From Notolepis coatsorum (lineage: Eukaryota; Chordata; Actinopteri; Aulopiformes; Paralepididae): a stretch of 64,000 nucleotides of DNA. This document shows positions 1-10,361 of this stretch, one piece after another; the stretch's first letter is position 1; each line of letters begins with the position of its first letter. A program made the position numbers and the translations under genes. The notes under the pieces were generated by a model that saw nothing but the letters and a program-made list of their open reading frames with translations, was not told the origin of the DNA and did not search any database. The stretch covers positions 83,724,860 through 83,788,859 of the forward strand of contig OZ020589.1 in assembly GCA_963971535.1 (NCBI GenBank). Direction: 5' to 3'.

Positions 1-264
1 ATGAGTTTTATTTACTCAAAACATAATGCGGTTTACAGTCTGTATCTACTTAATTATCTTAAGTTGTACTTAAGTTATGCTTTTACATTATACTTACTTA
101 ATAAGTGAATAATTCCAAGTCAATCAAAAACTATGAGTTTTATTTACTCAAAACATAATGCGGTTTAGAGTCTGTATCTACTTAATTATCTTAAGTTGTA
201 CTTAAGTTATGCTTTTACATTATACTTACTTAATAAGTGAATAGTTCCAAGTCAATCAAAAACT
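1..264. repeat. 132-bp direct repeat, two copies
   Basis: The block at 1-132 recurs almost unchanged at 133-264, with few substitutions (for example tttacagtct against tttagagtct). The unit is AT-rich and contains repeated TACTTAA-like words. The array touches the window edge, so further copies may lie to the left. It abuts the 3' end of the L1-like remnant, so it could be that element's 3' tail duplicated or an unrelated satellite. Confidence 0.85.
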
Positions 265-1131
265 AACCTACAAAACGTAAACGTAAACTTCAGTAAATTC
301 TTTTCTATTTCATCATAGCTACAAATACCATGTTTGTTGAAAACATCTCCTAATGTATGTATGTCTTGCTTTTCCCATCTAGGGAATCTTATAGGTCGTT
401 TTCTAATCAGGAGTGCATTGTTATTGAATAAGGGAGTATGATTATGCCATTTATGTGGATTAGAATATTTTTTGTGTGTTTTACGCCATATTCGGATCGC
501 ATGTGTAATTATGGGGCCAAATTTCAGTTTGCATTGCTTAATTGATATTTTGGTGTATACTATGTCCTGCAGTCTCTGTGGTGCTACTATATTTACTTCT
601 AAATTTCTCCAGGATACTGATGCTTGGGGTTCAAACCAGGTTGTCAGTGGTCTTAAAGTGTACGCCTTAAAATAGTGGAAAAAATTTGGGATTGCCATCC
701 CTCCGTCGGCTTTGTTTCTCTGTGCGGTGGATCTTTTTATACGTGGTGGTTTGTTATTCCAAATAAATTTATATGCGGAAGAGTGTAATTTTTTCCAGTA
801 ACCAGGAGGGGGTAACGGAAGCATTGAGCTGATGAAGTTGATTCTAGGTAAGACATCCATCTTAACTATTGAAACCCGTGCCTGTACTGAGTTTTTAAGT
901 TTTGACCACCTGTCAAGGTCGTATTTTATTTTATTTTGGATTTCTATGTAATTGTGTTTCACCGTTTGGCTTATGGTAGGGAATACTTCAACTCCCAAGC
1001 ATCTAAAGTGTTTAACCATTGGTATTTCTTCTGGAAGACTTGTATTCTTTGCAGGGGCGTTCAGTGGAAGGAAAGCCGACTTTGGCCAGTTTATTTTAAA
1101 TCCCGATAGGTCGCCAAATTTTTCTGTTTTT
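252..1131 (-). pseudogene. L1-like LINE ORF2 fragment (end of reverse transcriptase and C-terminal region)
   Basis: The minus strand is open from about 1131 to 252. It reads through features characteristic of L1-clade ORF2 just after the reverse transcriptase core: a SGFKINWPKS motif, then LGVEV, then a DRWSKL/VSIVKMDVLPR block, then KFIWNN and NKADGGMAIPNF. These match the order of the thumb and connection region in L1 proteins. The upstream catalytic fingers and palm are absent, and a stop codon lies just before the KTEKFGDLSG stretch, so this is a 5'-truncated, broken copy. The last codons run into the 132-bp direct repeat. Assignment to the L1 group rather than a jockey-type LINE rests on the KINxxKS and KFIWN signatures. 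Confidence 0.8.
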
Positions 1132-1135
1132 TAAG

Positions 1136-2299
1136 TTTTCTTATTATATATTTTTTCTCTATTTTGGCATGTGAAGGTGTGTCACATCTAACTACTAACT
1201 ACCGTACTACTGTTATTGTAACTATGTACCGTCAAGGACGCGGCAAGGGGGGGTGCGGCGGGGGCTGCAGCACCCCCTGCTCGCGGGGAGTGTAACTGCA
1301 ACTGCAAGGTTGTTTTGGCCTTTATTCCATTGTAATACCGAGGCTACTCAATGTCACTGAGCGAGCGGCACTGCAGATTTACCCTACTCTTGGAATTCAT
1401 TGCCAGATCCTCATAGGGGCGCTGTCTCGATAATGCAATGTTATTAAAGAAGCCGCAAGCGTGTAGCCGACGCATGAACCAGTTGGGATTCGAATAGACG
1501 CGGCCTGGAAGCCTGGAAGCGTCAACGCGGAACTGGAAATCCGTTGGTAAAAGAAATAGCGGCCTGGAATAGTTTTTGGGACAATTCGCAGTAAAGGAAT
1601 ATATCTGTCGGCGATGTTGTATGCGGGAACGAATTGCAGAGAGGGAGGACTGACTGAAGTGGAGAGTGTGTTTACTTGTGTCTCAGAAAAGAAATGTCTC
1701 AAAAACGAATATCTGATTTCTTTAATAATAATAACCTGGACTTGCTGCATATACATCAGGATATTCTGGACTCACTGGACATTCATGTGGTCATGAAGGA
1801 GTTTATTTCCACCACTCCTGAACGCAAGACCACCATCGGTGTTCTACCGTCTTCGGAATAGGTAATGTGTGTTTATTATCGCTCCTGCGGGGATTGTTGT
1901 TGTGCCAGTCAGTGACACACACACACGCACACACACACATACACAGATCCTGTGTGCAGTGTGCGAAACGAAACTGCTGCATTTCATGTGTGAACTGTCC
2001 ACATGTTGGTGTTCAAGTTTGTCTGTTGTAGTGTATAATATTGATCTTTCAAATTAATGGAAAATCACGAATGATGCGCTTCGCGCATGCATTTAATATG
2101 ACGTTATTATTATTATTTATCTCTGACTCCGACCGCCGCACCCCCAAGTCTGACTCACTTCCCGCGTGCCTGTGTTCTGGCACTTGAGCTGCAATATGGT
2201 CTGTAAATGTGTAGCCTATAGGCTAATTGATTTGAACCTTGACCTGGCTCAACCTTGACCCCTAATTTGTATATGTATATATACCCCACCCCTTTTCAC
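1136..2299. other. Unassigned stretch without a convincing gene
   Basis: It contains a GC-rich block with a G run (about 1230-1290), a short (CA)n tract near 1915-1945 and several short frames with no recognisable domain. Only the frame starting at 1694 deserves a note and is listed separately. Confidence 0.4.
1694..1860 (+). pseudogene. Possible first exon of a transposase-like gene
   Basis: A short frame begins with ATG at 1694 and reads MSQKRISDFFNNNN, then an acidic stretch, and ends with a TAG at about 1860. That stop overlaps ATAG/GTAATG, a plausible splice donor. A basic K-R-x-I-S-D-F-F start resembles the N-termini of TTF-type zinc-finger hAT-derived proteins. No downstream exon was found, so the resemblance may be chance. 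Confidence 0.2.
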
Positions 2300-2350
2300 A
2301 TGTTGGTGACACTTGAAAAAGGCCACAGCCCGAAACGTTGTGTTCAAGTA
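2300..2350 (+). other. Possible decayed hammerhead-ribozyme-like motif of a Penelope-like element
   Basis: The order here is a short stem strand (gtgacac), a core-like cttgaaaa, a GGC-caca-GCC mini-stem, CGAAAC, then gttgtgtt, which can partly pair with the first strand. This is the layout of hammerhead motifs found in the terminal repeats of Penelope-like retroelements, but the first core block departs from the required CUGANGA. It is followed by an AT-rich stretch. The Penelope assignment is from memory of that family's ends and is uncertain. It could equally be an unrelated repeat end. Confidence 0.3.
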
Positions 2351-3429
2351 TATTAAAACTTGGGAACACTACAGATGGTGTGCAGACTTTTTTTCCACAA
2401 CATTACATTGCACAGTTTGCCGTAATCAGCTTTATTTCCATCATGAGTAATGCTGGCCCTGATCAAGGTTATTTTGTTGTTAAAGAATAGTGCAAGTTCT
2501 TCACACTTAACCGTTGATGACTGAGGAGGAGTAGGGGCAGTGTTGAGTAGTAGATTAATAGTGGAAAAAGGATTCTGGAGTTTCCAGCGTTTTCTGTAAC
2601 GTCACAGTGACCAAATGCGTCCACATTTTTATAGGCTTCTATCACATTTTCATAACAATAATGAATATAACTTACCCTGCGCCGTTTTCATTGAGGTTTC
2701 TTACAAATTATGTTTTATTTGTCCTATATATGCGGATAACATTTAAAATCTTAAATTGTACCATTATGTTTCCCTTTAGACAACAAACATAATGCTAATG
2801 ATGCACTTTTGTTAAGATAATTAGGTGACCATTCTCTGTCACTGTACTGAGGTCGCATTAATAGTTTAACACTCCCGTGTCAGATCGCGTTTTCCTCACC
2901 TTTACTCTGACCTGCTGACTTGTGAACTAGGGGAAAAAAAGTCTTGGAATTTGTAGAAATTTTTTTTTAACCTGTTTTCATCTTTTTAAATCAATGCTGC
3001 TATCTACTGTCAACAGGAAGGTAGTGTATAACGTTAAGTTGATTTGTAGGGTCATTTTCAGTTCAAAACCCAAATGTATATGTTTATCTAATTAGTTATT
3101 TTTGTTAAAATGGAAAATAAAAAATTTTTTTAACTGGTTTTAGCTTCATCACTGCTAAAATGGAATTATGTACAACAATAGTACTGTCATTTATATTGTC
3201 TAACAAACAAATACTAATCACAATCACTTGTCACATTAACATTTGTGAGTACATGTGTTTTGAAAAATATGACAAATTTAACACAACAGCCAGCACTTCA
3301 TAACATTTTATAAACAATATATATATAACAATATAATAAACATATAACTTAAAACAATATAAACTATACAATATCAACTATTTACAGCACACCATACATA
3401 TTTATCAATTTTTTCATTCATACACTCAC
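2351..3429. other. AT-rich stretch, no gene seen
   Basis: No domain or RNA gene recognised. It has AT-rich sequence with several T runs. It probably includes the 3' untranslated part of the adjacent minus-strand pogo-like element, but I found no terminal inverted repeat that would fix its end. Confidence 0.4.
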
Positions 3430-5569
3430 TCATTCATCCAAACACCAGTAACACCAGAAACTAGAATCTTCGTCCTCCTCCTCCTCCCACTGGACACACA
3501 TGGTGTGGAACCATTTGTGACAGTTGTCACACTGGACCCACGACACCAAACCCTCAGAGTCTACAGGGGGGTTTGCCTTTTTACATCGGCCACACCGCCA
3601 GACCCCCAGCTTCTGCCTTTTGGTGGTGTGACCTTGCAGTTAAAAAGAAAAGTATTATTATGACACTGCTTGAATACAATATACCAATAATAAATATGAA
3701 TAACTATCTATATAGTACTTTTCACACATGGACCACAGTTCAAAGTGCCCCACAGCAATTTGTATAAAATCAGCTAATTTTTGACAAAAAAATAAAAAAA
3801 TCAAAAACATAAGTAACGTACCGATGGGTGTCGTGGGTCTGGCGCGGGAGGAGGAGGAAGTCGATGGCTGGGACACTGTGGTTGCACTGCAGTGGGACTG
3901 CCGGCTCTGAGAAAATGGTTAAGAAACAATAAAACATCATTATTTATTCATATGAAAATTTATACTTTTTTGCTAACTGAGAATGTTAGAAATAACTGTT
4001 AAAAGAAAACAAATAAATAAATACCATCCATTATGGCTGTTGCAGAGGAAGAGGTGGAGGGGTGATGATCTTCCCCTCTCAAAGCTGGCAGGCGAGTGCT
4101 GGTGTGGAGGCTACAGGCGGGCAGCAGACTGTGGGAGGCAGAAGAGGGGGGCATGGTGGCTGAGGCTGAGGGACCGGCGATGGCAAGACCGGAGCTGGTG
4201 GTGGGAGCGGCTGGGTGGGGGGCTAGGAGCATGGGGGCTGGGTGGGGGGCTAGGGCTAGGAGCACGGGGTCTGGGTGGGGTGCTAGGAGCACGGGGGCTG
4301 GGTGGGGGGCTAGGAGCACGGGGCTGGGTGGGGAGCTGGGCTGGGGGGTTACAGCAGGGTTGGCACCAGGAGATGCAGGGGGAGGGGCAGGGGTCCCGCG
4401 CTGTGGCCCAGACGGCATGACCCGCGACCAATCAATAGCCGCAGGGTCCAGAGGGTAGGCCACACCTCCTGAAGCCAGCCACCACCACCCTCCGATCTTT
4501 CTGCCTCTGGTAGGCATCTCTGAACACCCTTGAAAACTCCTTCTTAGAAATCATGAAGGAGTGGCTAACTGCCGACAGATCTCCCACAAGCCCGGATAAA
4601 TCTGCCTTCAAGGGTGCAAAGAAACTCACATCCAGAGGCTGAAGGATGTGAGAGGTGTGGGGCGGTAGGCACAGGAGAATGACCCTCTTCCTCTGTGCCG
4701 TCCGGACCATCTCTGGATCCAGGTGGGACTGGTGACCGTCCATCACGAGCAGCAGCGGGCGCTCCTCCGTGGCATACTTCAGGAAGTGGTCGGTGAACCA
4801 CTTCCTAAAAAGCTCTGAGTCAATGTACCCCGCTGGCGACTTCCCGTAGAGGGCATTGGGGACTCCCTCCCTATTGTAGGGCCCTCCCGGGTAGCCCCCC
4901 TTATAAATAATAAAAGGGGGGACGTCCTCCCCAGCCGCGTTGAGGCAGACCAGGACCGTGATGTGTTCCCTGGTTCCCTGGGCCTGCCTATAAGCGTGCT
5001 TCGTCCCACGGGGCCCGACAACCTTCCTCCGGTTGGAGTCCATCTGAAACGTCTAGTTTCTCCCTCAGCCCGTGCTCCTCCATGGTGCTGGTGAGGAGCT
5101 TGAAGTATTCTTCTATGGCCCCCCTCTTGGCGCAGGCTGCCCTCCCACGGTCAATGGTGTCCGGGATCCGGATCGTGAGGCGATGGTGTTGCCTCTCCCT
5201 GAAATTGATCCACCACCCCTGGCCAAGGGATGTTTTTAGGTTCCCTGGGTGGCGGAGGTTATAGATGGCCAGGGCATGGGCCAGGACCTGCGACCTCGTC
5301 AGCGGAAACCCATAACTGGCAGAGTACAAGCAGTACTCCACCAGGGAACTCTCATCTTCAAGATAGGTGCTTCGGCCGATGTTGCAGGCCAGAGCCACCC
5401 TTCCGCTGAGTCGGTCAATCAGGCTGGACTTAGGAACCCCGAACACCGTGGCTGCCCGCCTCGCACTACAGCTGCCTGCTCTGACCTCTGCGATGGCCTG
5501 TTCCATGGCCTCCGGGGTCCACAAACGCACCTTCCTCTCCCTCTTCCGCATTTGGCGGATATTAGGCAT
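3430..5569 (-). pseudogene. pogo-like (DDE_1) transposase gene with C-terminal PHD-type zinc finger, decayed
   Basis: ATG at 5569 follows a pyrimidine tract and AG. The first part carries a psq/CENP-B-like helix-turn-helix (WTPEAMEQAI...SARRAATVFGVPKSSL). From 5043 the DDE domain follows, with the second catalytic Asp in LLLVMDGHQSH and the third in LQPLDVSFF. Two frame breaks are visible: near 5045, where the segment that should hold the first catalytic Asp (NxDE type) is missing, and near 4460, after GFRRCG, where the YPLDPAAIDWS continuation is in another frame. A Pro-rich tail follows. Exon 3 (3632-3430) encodes C-x2-C...C-x2-C...H-x2-C...C-x2-C, a PHD-like finger ending at a stop at 3430. 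The intron 3821-3633 has GT/AG ends and joins phase 1 to phase 1 exactly. Another likely intron is 4024-3907. The protein is probably catalytically dead. Confidence 0.8.
4190..4345. repeat. GC-rich minisatellite inside the pogo-like gene
   Basis: Repeated blocks of roughly 27-39 bp built on gctgggtggggggctagg encode, on the minus strand, repeated LLAPHPAPV units of the transposase's Pro-rich tail. It is coding-region repeat expansion, open in more than one frame. Confidence 0.75.
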
Positions 5570-5791
5570 GCTCTGCAAACACACAAAAATACTTTAAACA
5601 AGAAAGTAAAATAATATGAACTTTGTTATTATTGTACCATTATTGTACGCATGACGACTTCGTTTATTTTATTTTATTTATTTAGCACATTATTTAAAAA
5701 AAAACAGTGCTAGGAGGGAACTTATGTGAGTCATTTATGATGAAATTAAATTAGATTTGAATTGTTTTTTTAATATGGATAAGGAGGTTGT

Positions 5792-5965
5792 TCACCTCGA
5801 TGATGAATTTAGAGTGTTCCAGAGTTTAGGACCTCTAAAGCTAATATTGAATTGATGGCTAGTTGTCCGACAGAAACGTAAGTGGAGTTTATTGCTATGG
5901 TTTGTTGGATATGAGTGAAATTCTGATGAAAAGATGAAGAAACTATGGAAGGTATCAAGAAGATC
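5792..5965 (-). pseudogene. L2/CR1-like LINE C-terminal fragment
   Basis: The minus strand encodes HSYPTNHSNKLHL, then a spaced RTTSHQFNISFRGPKLWNTL. This matches the common C-terminal signature of L2/CR1-type reverse transcriptases (H-x-Y-x-T-R-H, then S-x-x-Y-x-G-x-x-x-W-N-x-L). Only this tail is present. Confidence 0.65.
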
Positions 5966-6087
5966 TTGCCTATTCTTAATGAACTTGAATATGAATGAGC
6001 ATGAAACCAAAATGATTATGCTGAAATATTACCAGACATGCAAACACACACACACACACCTTACCTTCACCCAGTTCAGCATGGCAG

Positions 6088-6253
<166 letters not shown>

Positions 6254-6322
6254 CCATTCACCTGTAGAGAAACAAACAAACAAGCACATACAAACCTACC
6301 TTGTATGCTGTGCTGTCCCTGA

Positions 6323-6689
6323 CGCGTCTATACTTCCCACAAGCAAGTTGTCCTTCCGCGTTCCCGTTTTGCGCTCTGATTGGCCACGCACGTTTCTGGT
6401 CATGTGACATGTGCGCCCAATCGCATGACGAGCAGTGTCTTAGCCCATTTCCGCGTCGAACAGCCTGCAAATGACCTAACGCCTAGTTTATCACTGGTTA
6501 AGCTTAGGCGTTCTATCGCCATGCACTAAGACAAACTCTAACCTTAACCAACTTCGAAAGAGCGCCTAAGCTTAACCGTCCAAAGAACTTGCCGTCACAC
6601 GATTGGGCGCACATGTCACATGACCAGAAACGTCAGTGGCCAATCAGATCGCGCAAAAGGACAACTTGCTTGTGGGAAGTATAGACGCG
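6323..6689. mobile_element. hAT-like foldback MITE with target-site duplication
   Basis: The ends begin CGCGTCTATACTTCCCAC and end with its reverse complement. The perfect inverted repeat runs 33 bp or more, and imperfect pairing continues inward for most of the 367-bp element. It is flanked by TCCCTGA on both sides, or GTCCCTGA if one base is shared with the element end. That gives a 7-8-bp duplication typical of hAT. There is no coding capacity. Related copies lie at 9770-10080 (opposite orientation) and 44815-44935 (partial). Confidence 0.85.
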
Positions 6690-6747
6690 TCCCTGACTGT
6701 CTCTGGACTTATTTCTGTCACTGTCTGTATGCTTCAGATGTTTTTTT

Positions 6748-6754
<7 letters not shown>

Positions 6755-6845
<91 letters not shown>
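6755..6845. repeat. (GA)n microsatellite
   Basis: About 90 bp of AG repeats with a single interruption near 6828. Confidence 0.95.
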
Positions 6846-7554
6846 ACACAATGTGTAAAACTTCTGCATATTATCCAAGTTATCTCTATATGGATGCCCC
6901 TAACTTGTTACTCATAAACTGAATCAGTAAGTTAGTCCCCTATCCCACAAACAATCAACGAGGGACAGAGCAGATACACGTTAAAAACCACTAAAAGTCT
7001 GTTCATTATTTTCCTCGCGACAACTTTTTTTCTTCTATTGTTTTCGCGCCACCTCCGTTCATCACTTCAGACAAACTTAGATCTCTTCTTAAGATTACAA
7101 TGTATTTACACATTTTCGTCGGACAAAACACTGGCTATATATGCTAGCAACATAACCAAACGATCTGACTTTATCTTGGGGCGAGTGGGAGTTAATGGCT
7201 AAGGAATAGGATGCTACTTTTACTTGGAAAACATCGTCGCCCAGAACACATTCTAACAATTATAACGTTGCAGTGGTACAAACGTTCACATCTAGTAGTC
7301 TTTATATAGATGAATACTCATGAAATTTGATATATATACTTAAAAATAAGTATGATTTCATATCACCTACCTTTTGACATCAAAATCTGGTTGGGGCTGT
7401 GAGTAAATATCCAGAATGCCACGCAAAATGGGGCGTGACCGAATTTGGTTTTGGGCGTTCCCAGACAAAGAGGGTGACCGGGATGCTTGTATGCTTTCTA
7501 CAACGCAGAAAACTATTAGAGCAGCTACTATTAGACTATTAGTACTATTAGTAC
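6846..7554. other. No gene seen
   Basis: AT-rich, apparently single-copy sequence in this window. A duplicated gtactattag word lies just before the LINE at 7555. Confidence 0.4.
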
Positions 7555-9340
7555 TATTAGAGCAGCTCTGAACTCTCGCACCACTGCTTACAACCTGGGC
7601 AGAGAGTCAGGAAACATGGAGGAGTAGAAGGCTTCAGTCTATACTCTGCGCAAGGCTGTTAAACTTGCTAAGAGGACATATGCTGATAAACTGGAGACAC
7701 AAATGGCACAAAACGACACAAGAGGCTTATGGCGGGGACTGAAGACAATAACTGACTACAAAGTCAGCGCCCCCTCAATGGGGAGCGACGACGCCTCTCT
7801 CGCGGACAAGCTCAACTCTTTCTACGCTCGGTTTGGTGTAGACAGTGGCGCTGCTAGCTCTCCGGCTAGTGACGTCACTGGCGCGCCGGCTGTTGTGGAG
7901 GGGGGGGGGGGGGGGGGGGGGCAACCGCGGGGGGGCGGGGACGCTCTCTCGTTGTCGGAACACAGTGTGAGAAGAGCATTTATGCAGGTGAACACCAGGA
8001 AAGCGGCAGGCCCAGATGGTATAACAGGACGCATACTTAAGTCCTGTGCCAACCAGCTAGCCCCGGTGTGAACCGCCATATTTAATCAATCCCTGGCGGA
8101 GTCAGTGGTCCCTGCCTGCTTCAAGATGTCTACCATCATCCCTGTACCGAAGAAACCCTCCCCAACATGTCTCAATGACTACAGACCGGTGGCACTCACC
8201 TCTGTGGTCATGAAATGTTTCGAGAGGCTGGTCAAGGACCACATTTGTGCCTCCCTCCCCAGTGATATGGACCCTATGCAATTTGCATACAGGACAAACA
8301 GGTCCACTGACGACGCGGTCTCCCAGGTAATGCACAGCACCCTCTCTCACCTTGACCGTCAGAAGGGGGGCTATGTGAGACTGTTGTTCATTGACTACAG
8401 CTCAGAGTTCAACACCATAGTCCCCACCAGACTGGTGGACAAGCTGATCGAGCTGGGTCTGAGCTCCGCCTTGAGCGCCTGGGTACTGGACTTTCTGAGT
8501 GAAAGACCCCAGGCGGTCAGGGTGGGGGGTCAGACCTCCAACACCATCACCCTGAGCATCGGGTCCCCCCAGGGCTGTGTTCTGAGCCCCCTGCTGTACT
8601 CACTCTACACACACGATTGTGTGGCCAAGTTCAGCTCCAACTCCATAGTGAAGTTTGCAGACGACACAGTGGTGGTGGGGCTGATCTCGGACAACGACGA
8701 GAAGGCCTACCGGGAGGAGGTTGAGGTACTGGAACGCTGGTGCCAGGACAACAGCCTGCTCCTGAACATTGGTAAAACCAAGGAGCTGATCGTGGATTAT
8801 AGGAGAGGACAGCATGAGACACACACACCACTGATAATAAACGGGGCTACCGTGGACAGGGTGAGCAGCTTTAAGTACCTGGGGGTCCACATCTCAGAGG
8901 ATCTGACATGGTCAACACACATAGACACAGTCCTAAAAAAAGCGAAGCAGCGCCTCTACCACCTGAGACAGTTAAGGAAGTTCAGAGTATCGGGGAAGAT
9001 ACTCCAGTCCTTCTACTCCGGAGCTCTAGAGAGCATCTTGACTGGAAACATCACTGCCTGGTATGGTAACAGCACGGCACAGGACAAGAAGGCCCTACAG
9101 AGAGTGTTGCGCTCAGCCGAGCGTACCACGGGTATTGCACTACCTCCCCTGCAGGTTCTATACAACAAGAGGTGCAAATCCAGAGCCTGCAGAATAATGA
9201 AAGACCCCCACCACCCCAATAACAGCCTGTTCCAGCTGCTGAGGTCAGGCAGACGCCTGCGAACCCCAGCTACTAGGACAGAGAGGCTTAGGCTCAGCTT
9301 CTTCCCCCAGGCCATCAGAGCCTTGAACAATGAACAATGA
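7555..9340 (+). pseudogene. CR1/L2-like LINE ORF2 (linker plus reverse transcriptase), 5'-truncated, copy A
   Basis: The frame begins in the endonuclease-RT linker (ALNSRTTAYN..., then MAQNDTRGLWRGLKTITDYK). It passes a TAG near 7626 and a G-run-rich spacer (7900-7922), then reads [15 protein letters not shown] single in-frame TGA at 8069-8071 interrupts [12 protein letters not shown], after which the RT is open to 9340. RT motifs in order are [53 protein letters not shown] and [11 protein letters not shown], which holds the catalytic Asp pair, then [11 protein letters not shown] and the C-terminal domain. Apart from two stops the RT is well preserved, which suggests a recent copy. Sister copy B is at 13108. 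Confidence 0.9.
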
Positions 9341-9769
9341 GTGCCACAGAACACTGATCTATCCACACACAAGCACACACTCGACACGCACGCTTTGCAC
9401 GCTCACACACTAGCAGCCACTTTAACACTTTAACATGAGCAGACACACACTCATGCCGCACACGCCCACACTTATGGCCAAAAAGAAAAGGTCACTTTAA
9501 ATTAGTTACAACAGTAACAGTGTATTGCACTACCTAAGCTACCTAGCATGTCCTATATGCCCTGTAAATAACTATGTACAGATACCGAGATGTCCCACCA
9601 TGCTACCTGTTACCTGTTACCTGTTTAATGCACAATGTTGTTTTTATTGGATTCTATTACATGTTGTACCACTGTATTGCATCGTTGCAGGCAAGACCAC
9701 CCGCATTTCATTGTATACTTGTATGCCGTGACAAATAAAACTCTTGACTCTTGACTTGACTCTTGACTT
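9341..9769 (+). repeat. 3' untranslated region and tail of LINE copy A
   Basis: A CA-rich stretch is followed by a segment shared with copy B (gcaggcaagacc...ccgcatttcattgtatac). It ends in AATAAAACTC and a (CTTGA)n-type tail. The tail runs directly into a MITE at 9770. Confidence 0.85.
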
Positions 9770-10080
9770 GACGCAGTTCGGCGATTTGTGAATCTTATTG
9801 GCCAGGTCATTTCTGGTCATGTGACATGTACGCCCACTCGTGGGACCGGAAGTCTCTACACTGGTTAAGCTTAGGCGCTCTTTCGAAGTTGGTTAAGGTT
9901 AGAGTTTGTCTTAGAGCATGGCGATAGAACGCCAGGTGCTTTGCAGGCTGTTTGACGCGGAAATGGGCAAAGACACAGCTCGTCACGCTATTGGGCGCAC
10001 ATGTCACATGACCAGAAACGTCAGTGGCCAATCAGATTCGCAAATCGCTGAATTGCGTTGTAGAAAGCATACACGCGACA
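9770..10080. mobile_element. Diverged copy of the 6323-6689 MITE
   Basis: It shares, in inverted order, the blocks tggtcatgtgacatgt, cactggttaagcttaggcg, gttggttaaggttagag and cgcacatgtcacatgacc with the element at 6323. The outer ends are less well preserved, and I could not define a target duplication beside the LINE tail. Confidence 0.7.
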
Positions 10081-10094
10081 GGGATGGGTTTACG

Positions 10095-10330
10095 TTCCGT
10101 TAATGATTTTAGAGAAGTAGTCTTTCCTTGCTAAGCAGACGGTTTTATTATAGGCAGTTAAAGCATCTTTGTATATATCACAGTAGATAGTCCTTTTTGT
10201 TTTTCTCCATTTTCGCTCAGCTGCACGACATTTCCTTTTTTCTTTGTTGACCGCATTATAGTTCAACCAGGGGGAGGCTCTGGTTTTCTTCTTTTTCATT
10301 TTTAGTCGGGCGACTTTAATACAGATGACA
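10095..10330 (-). pseudogene. LINE ORF2 linker fragment
   Basis: The minus strand encodes ASPWLNYNAV, then KRKCRAAERKWRKTKRTIYCD and YNKTVCLARKDYFSKII. This is the lysine- and arginine-rich region between endonuclease and RT in L2/CR1-type LINEs. Neither neighbouring domain is present. A different LINE (10362-11512) appears to have landed beside or inside it. Confidence 0.65.
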
Positions 10331-10361
10331 GTGCATCATTCTACCATTTCATTTAGAGAGT

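Noticed and set aside
1397..1756. 119-residue minus-strand frame
   Set aside because: No recognisable motif, overlaps plus-strand frames and has a composition typical of chance.
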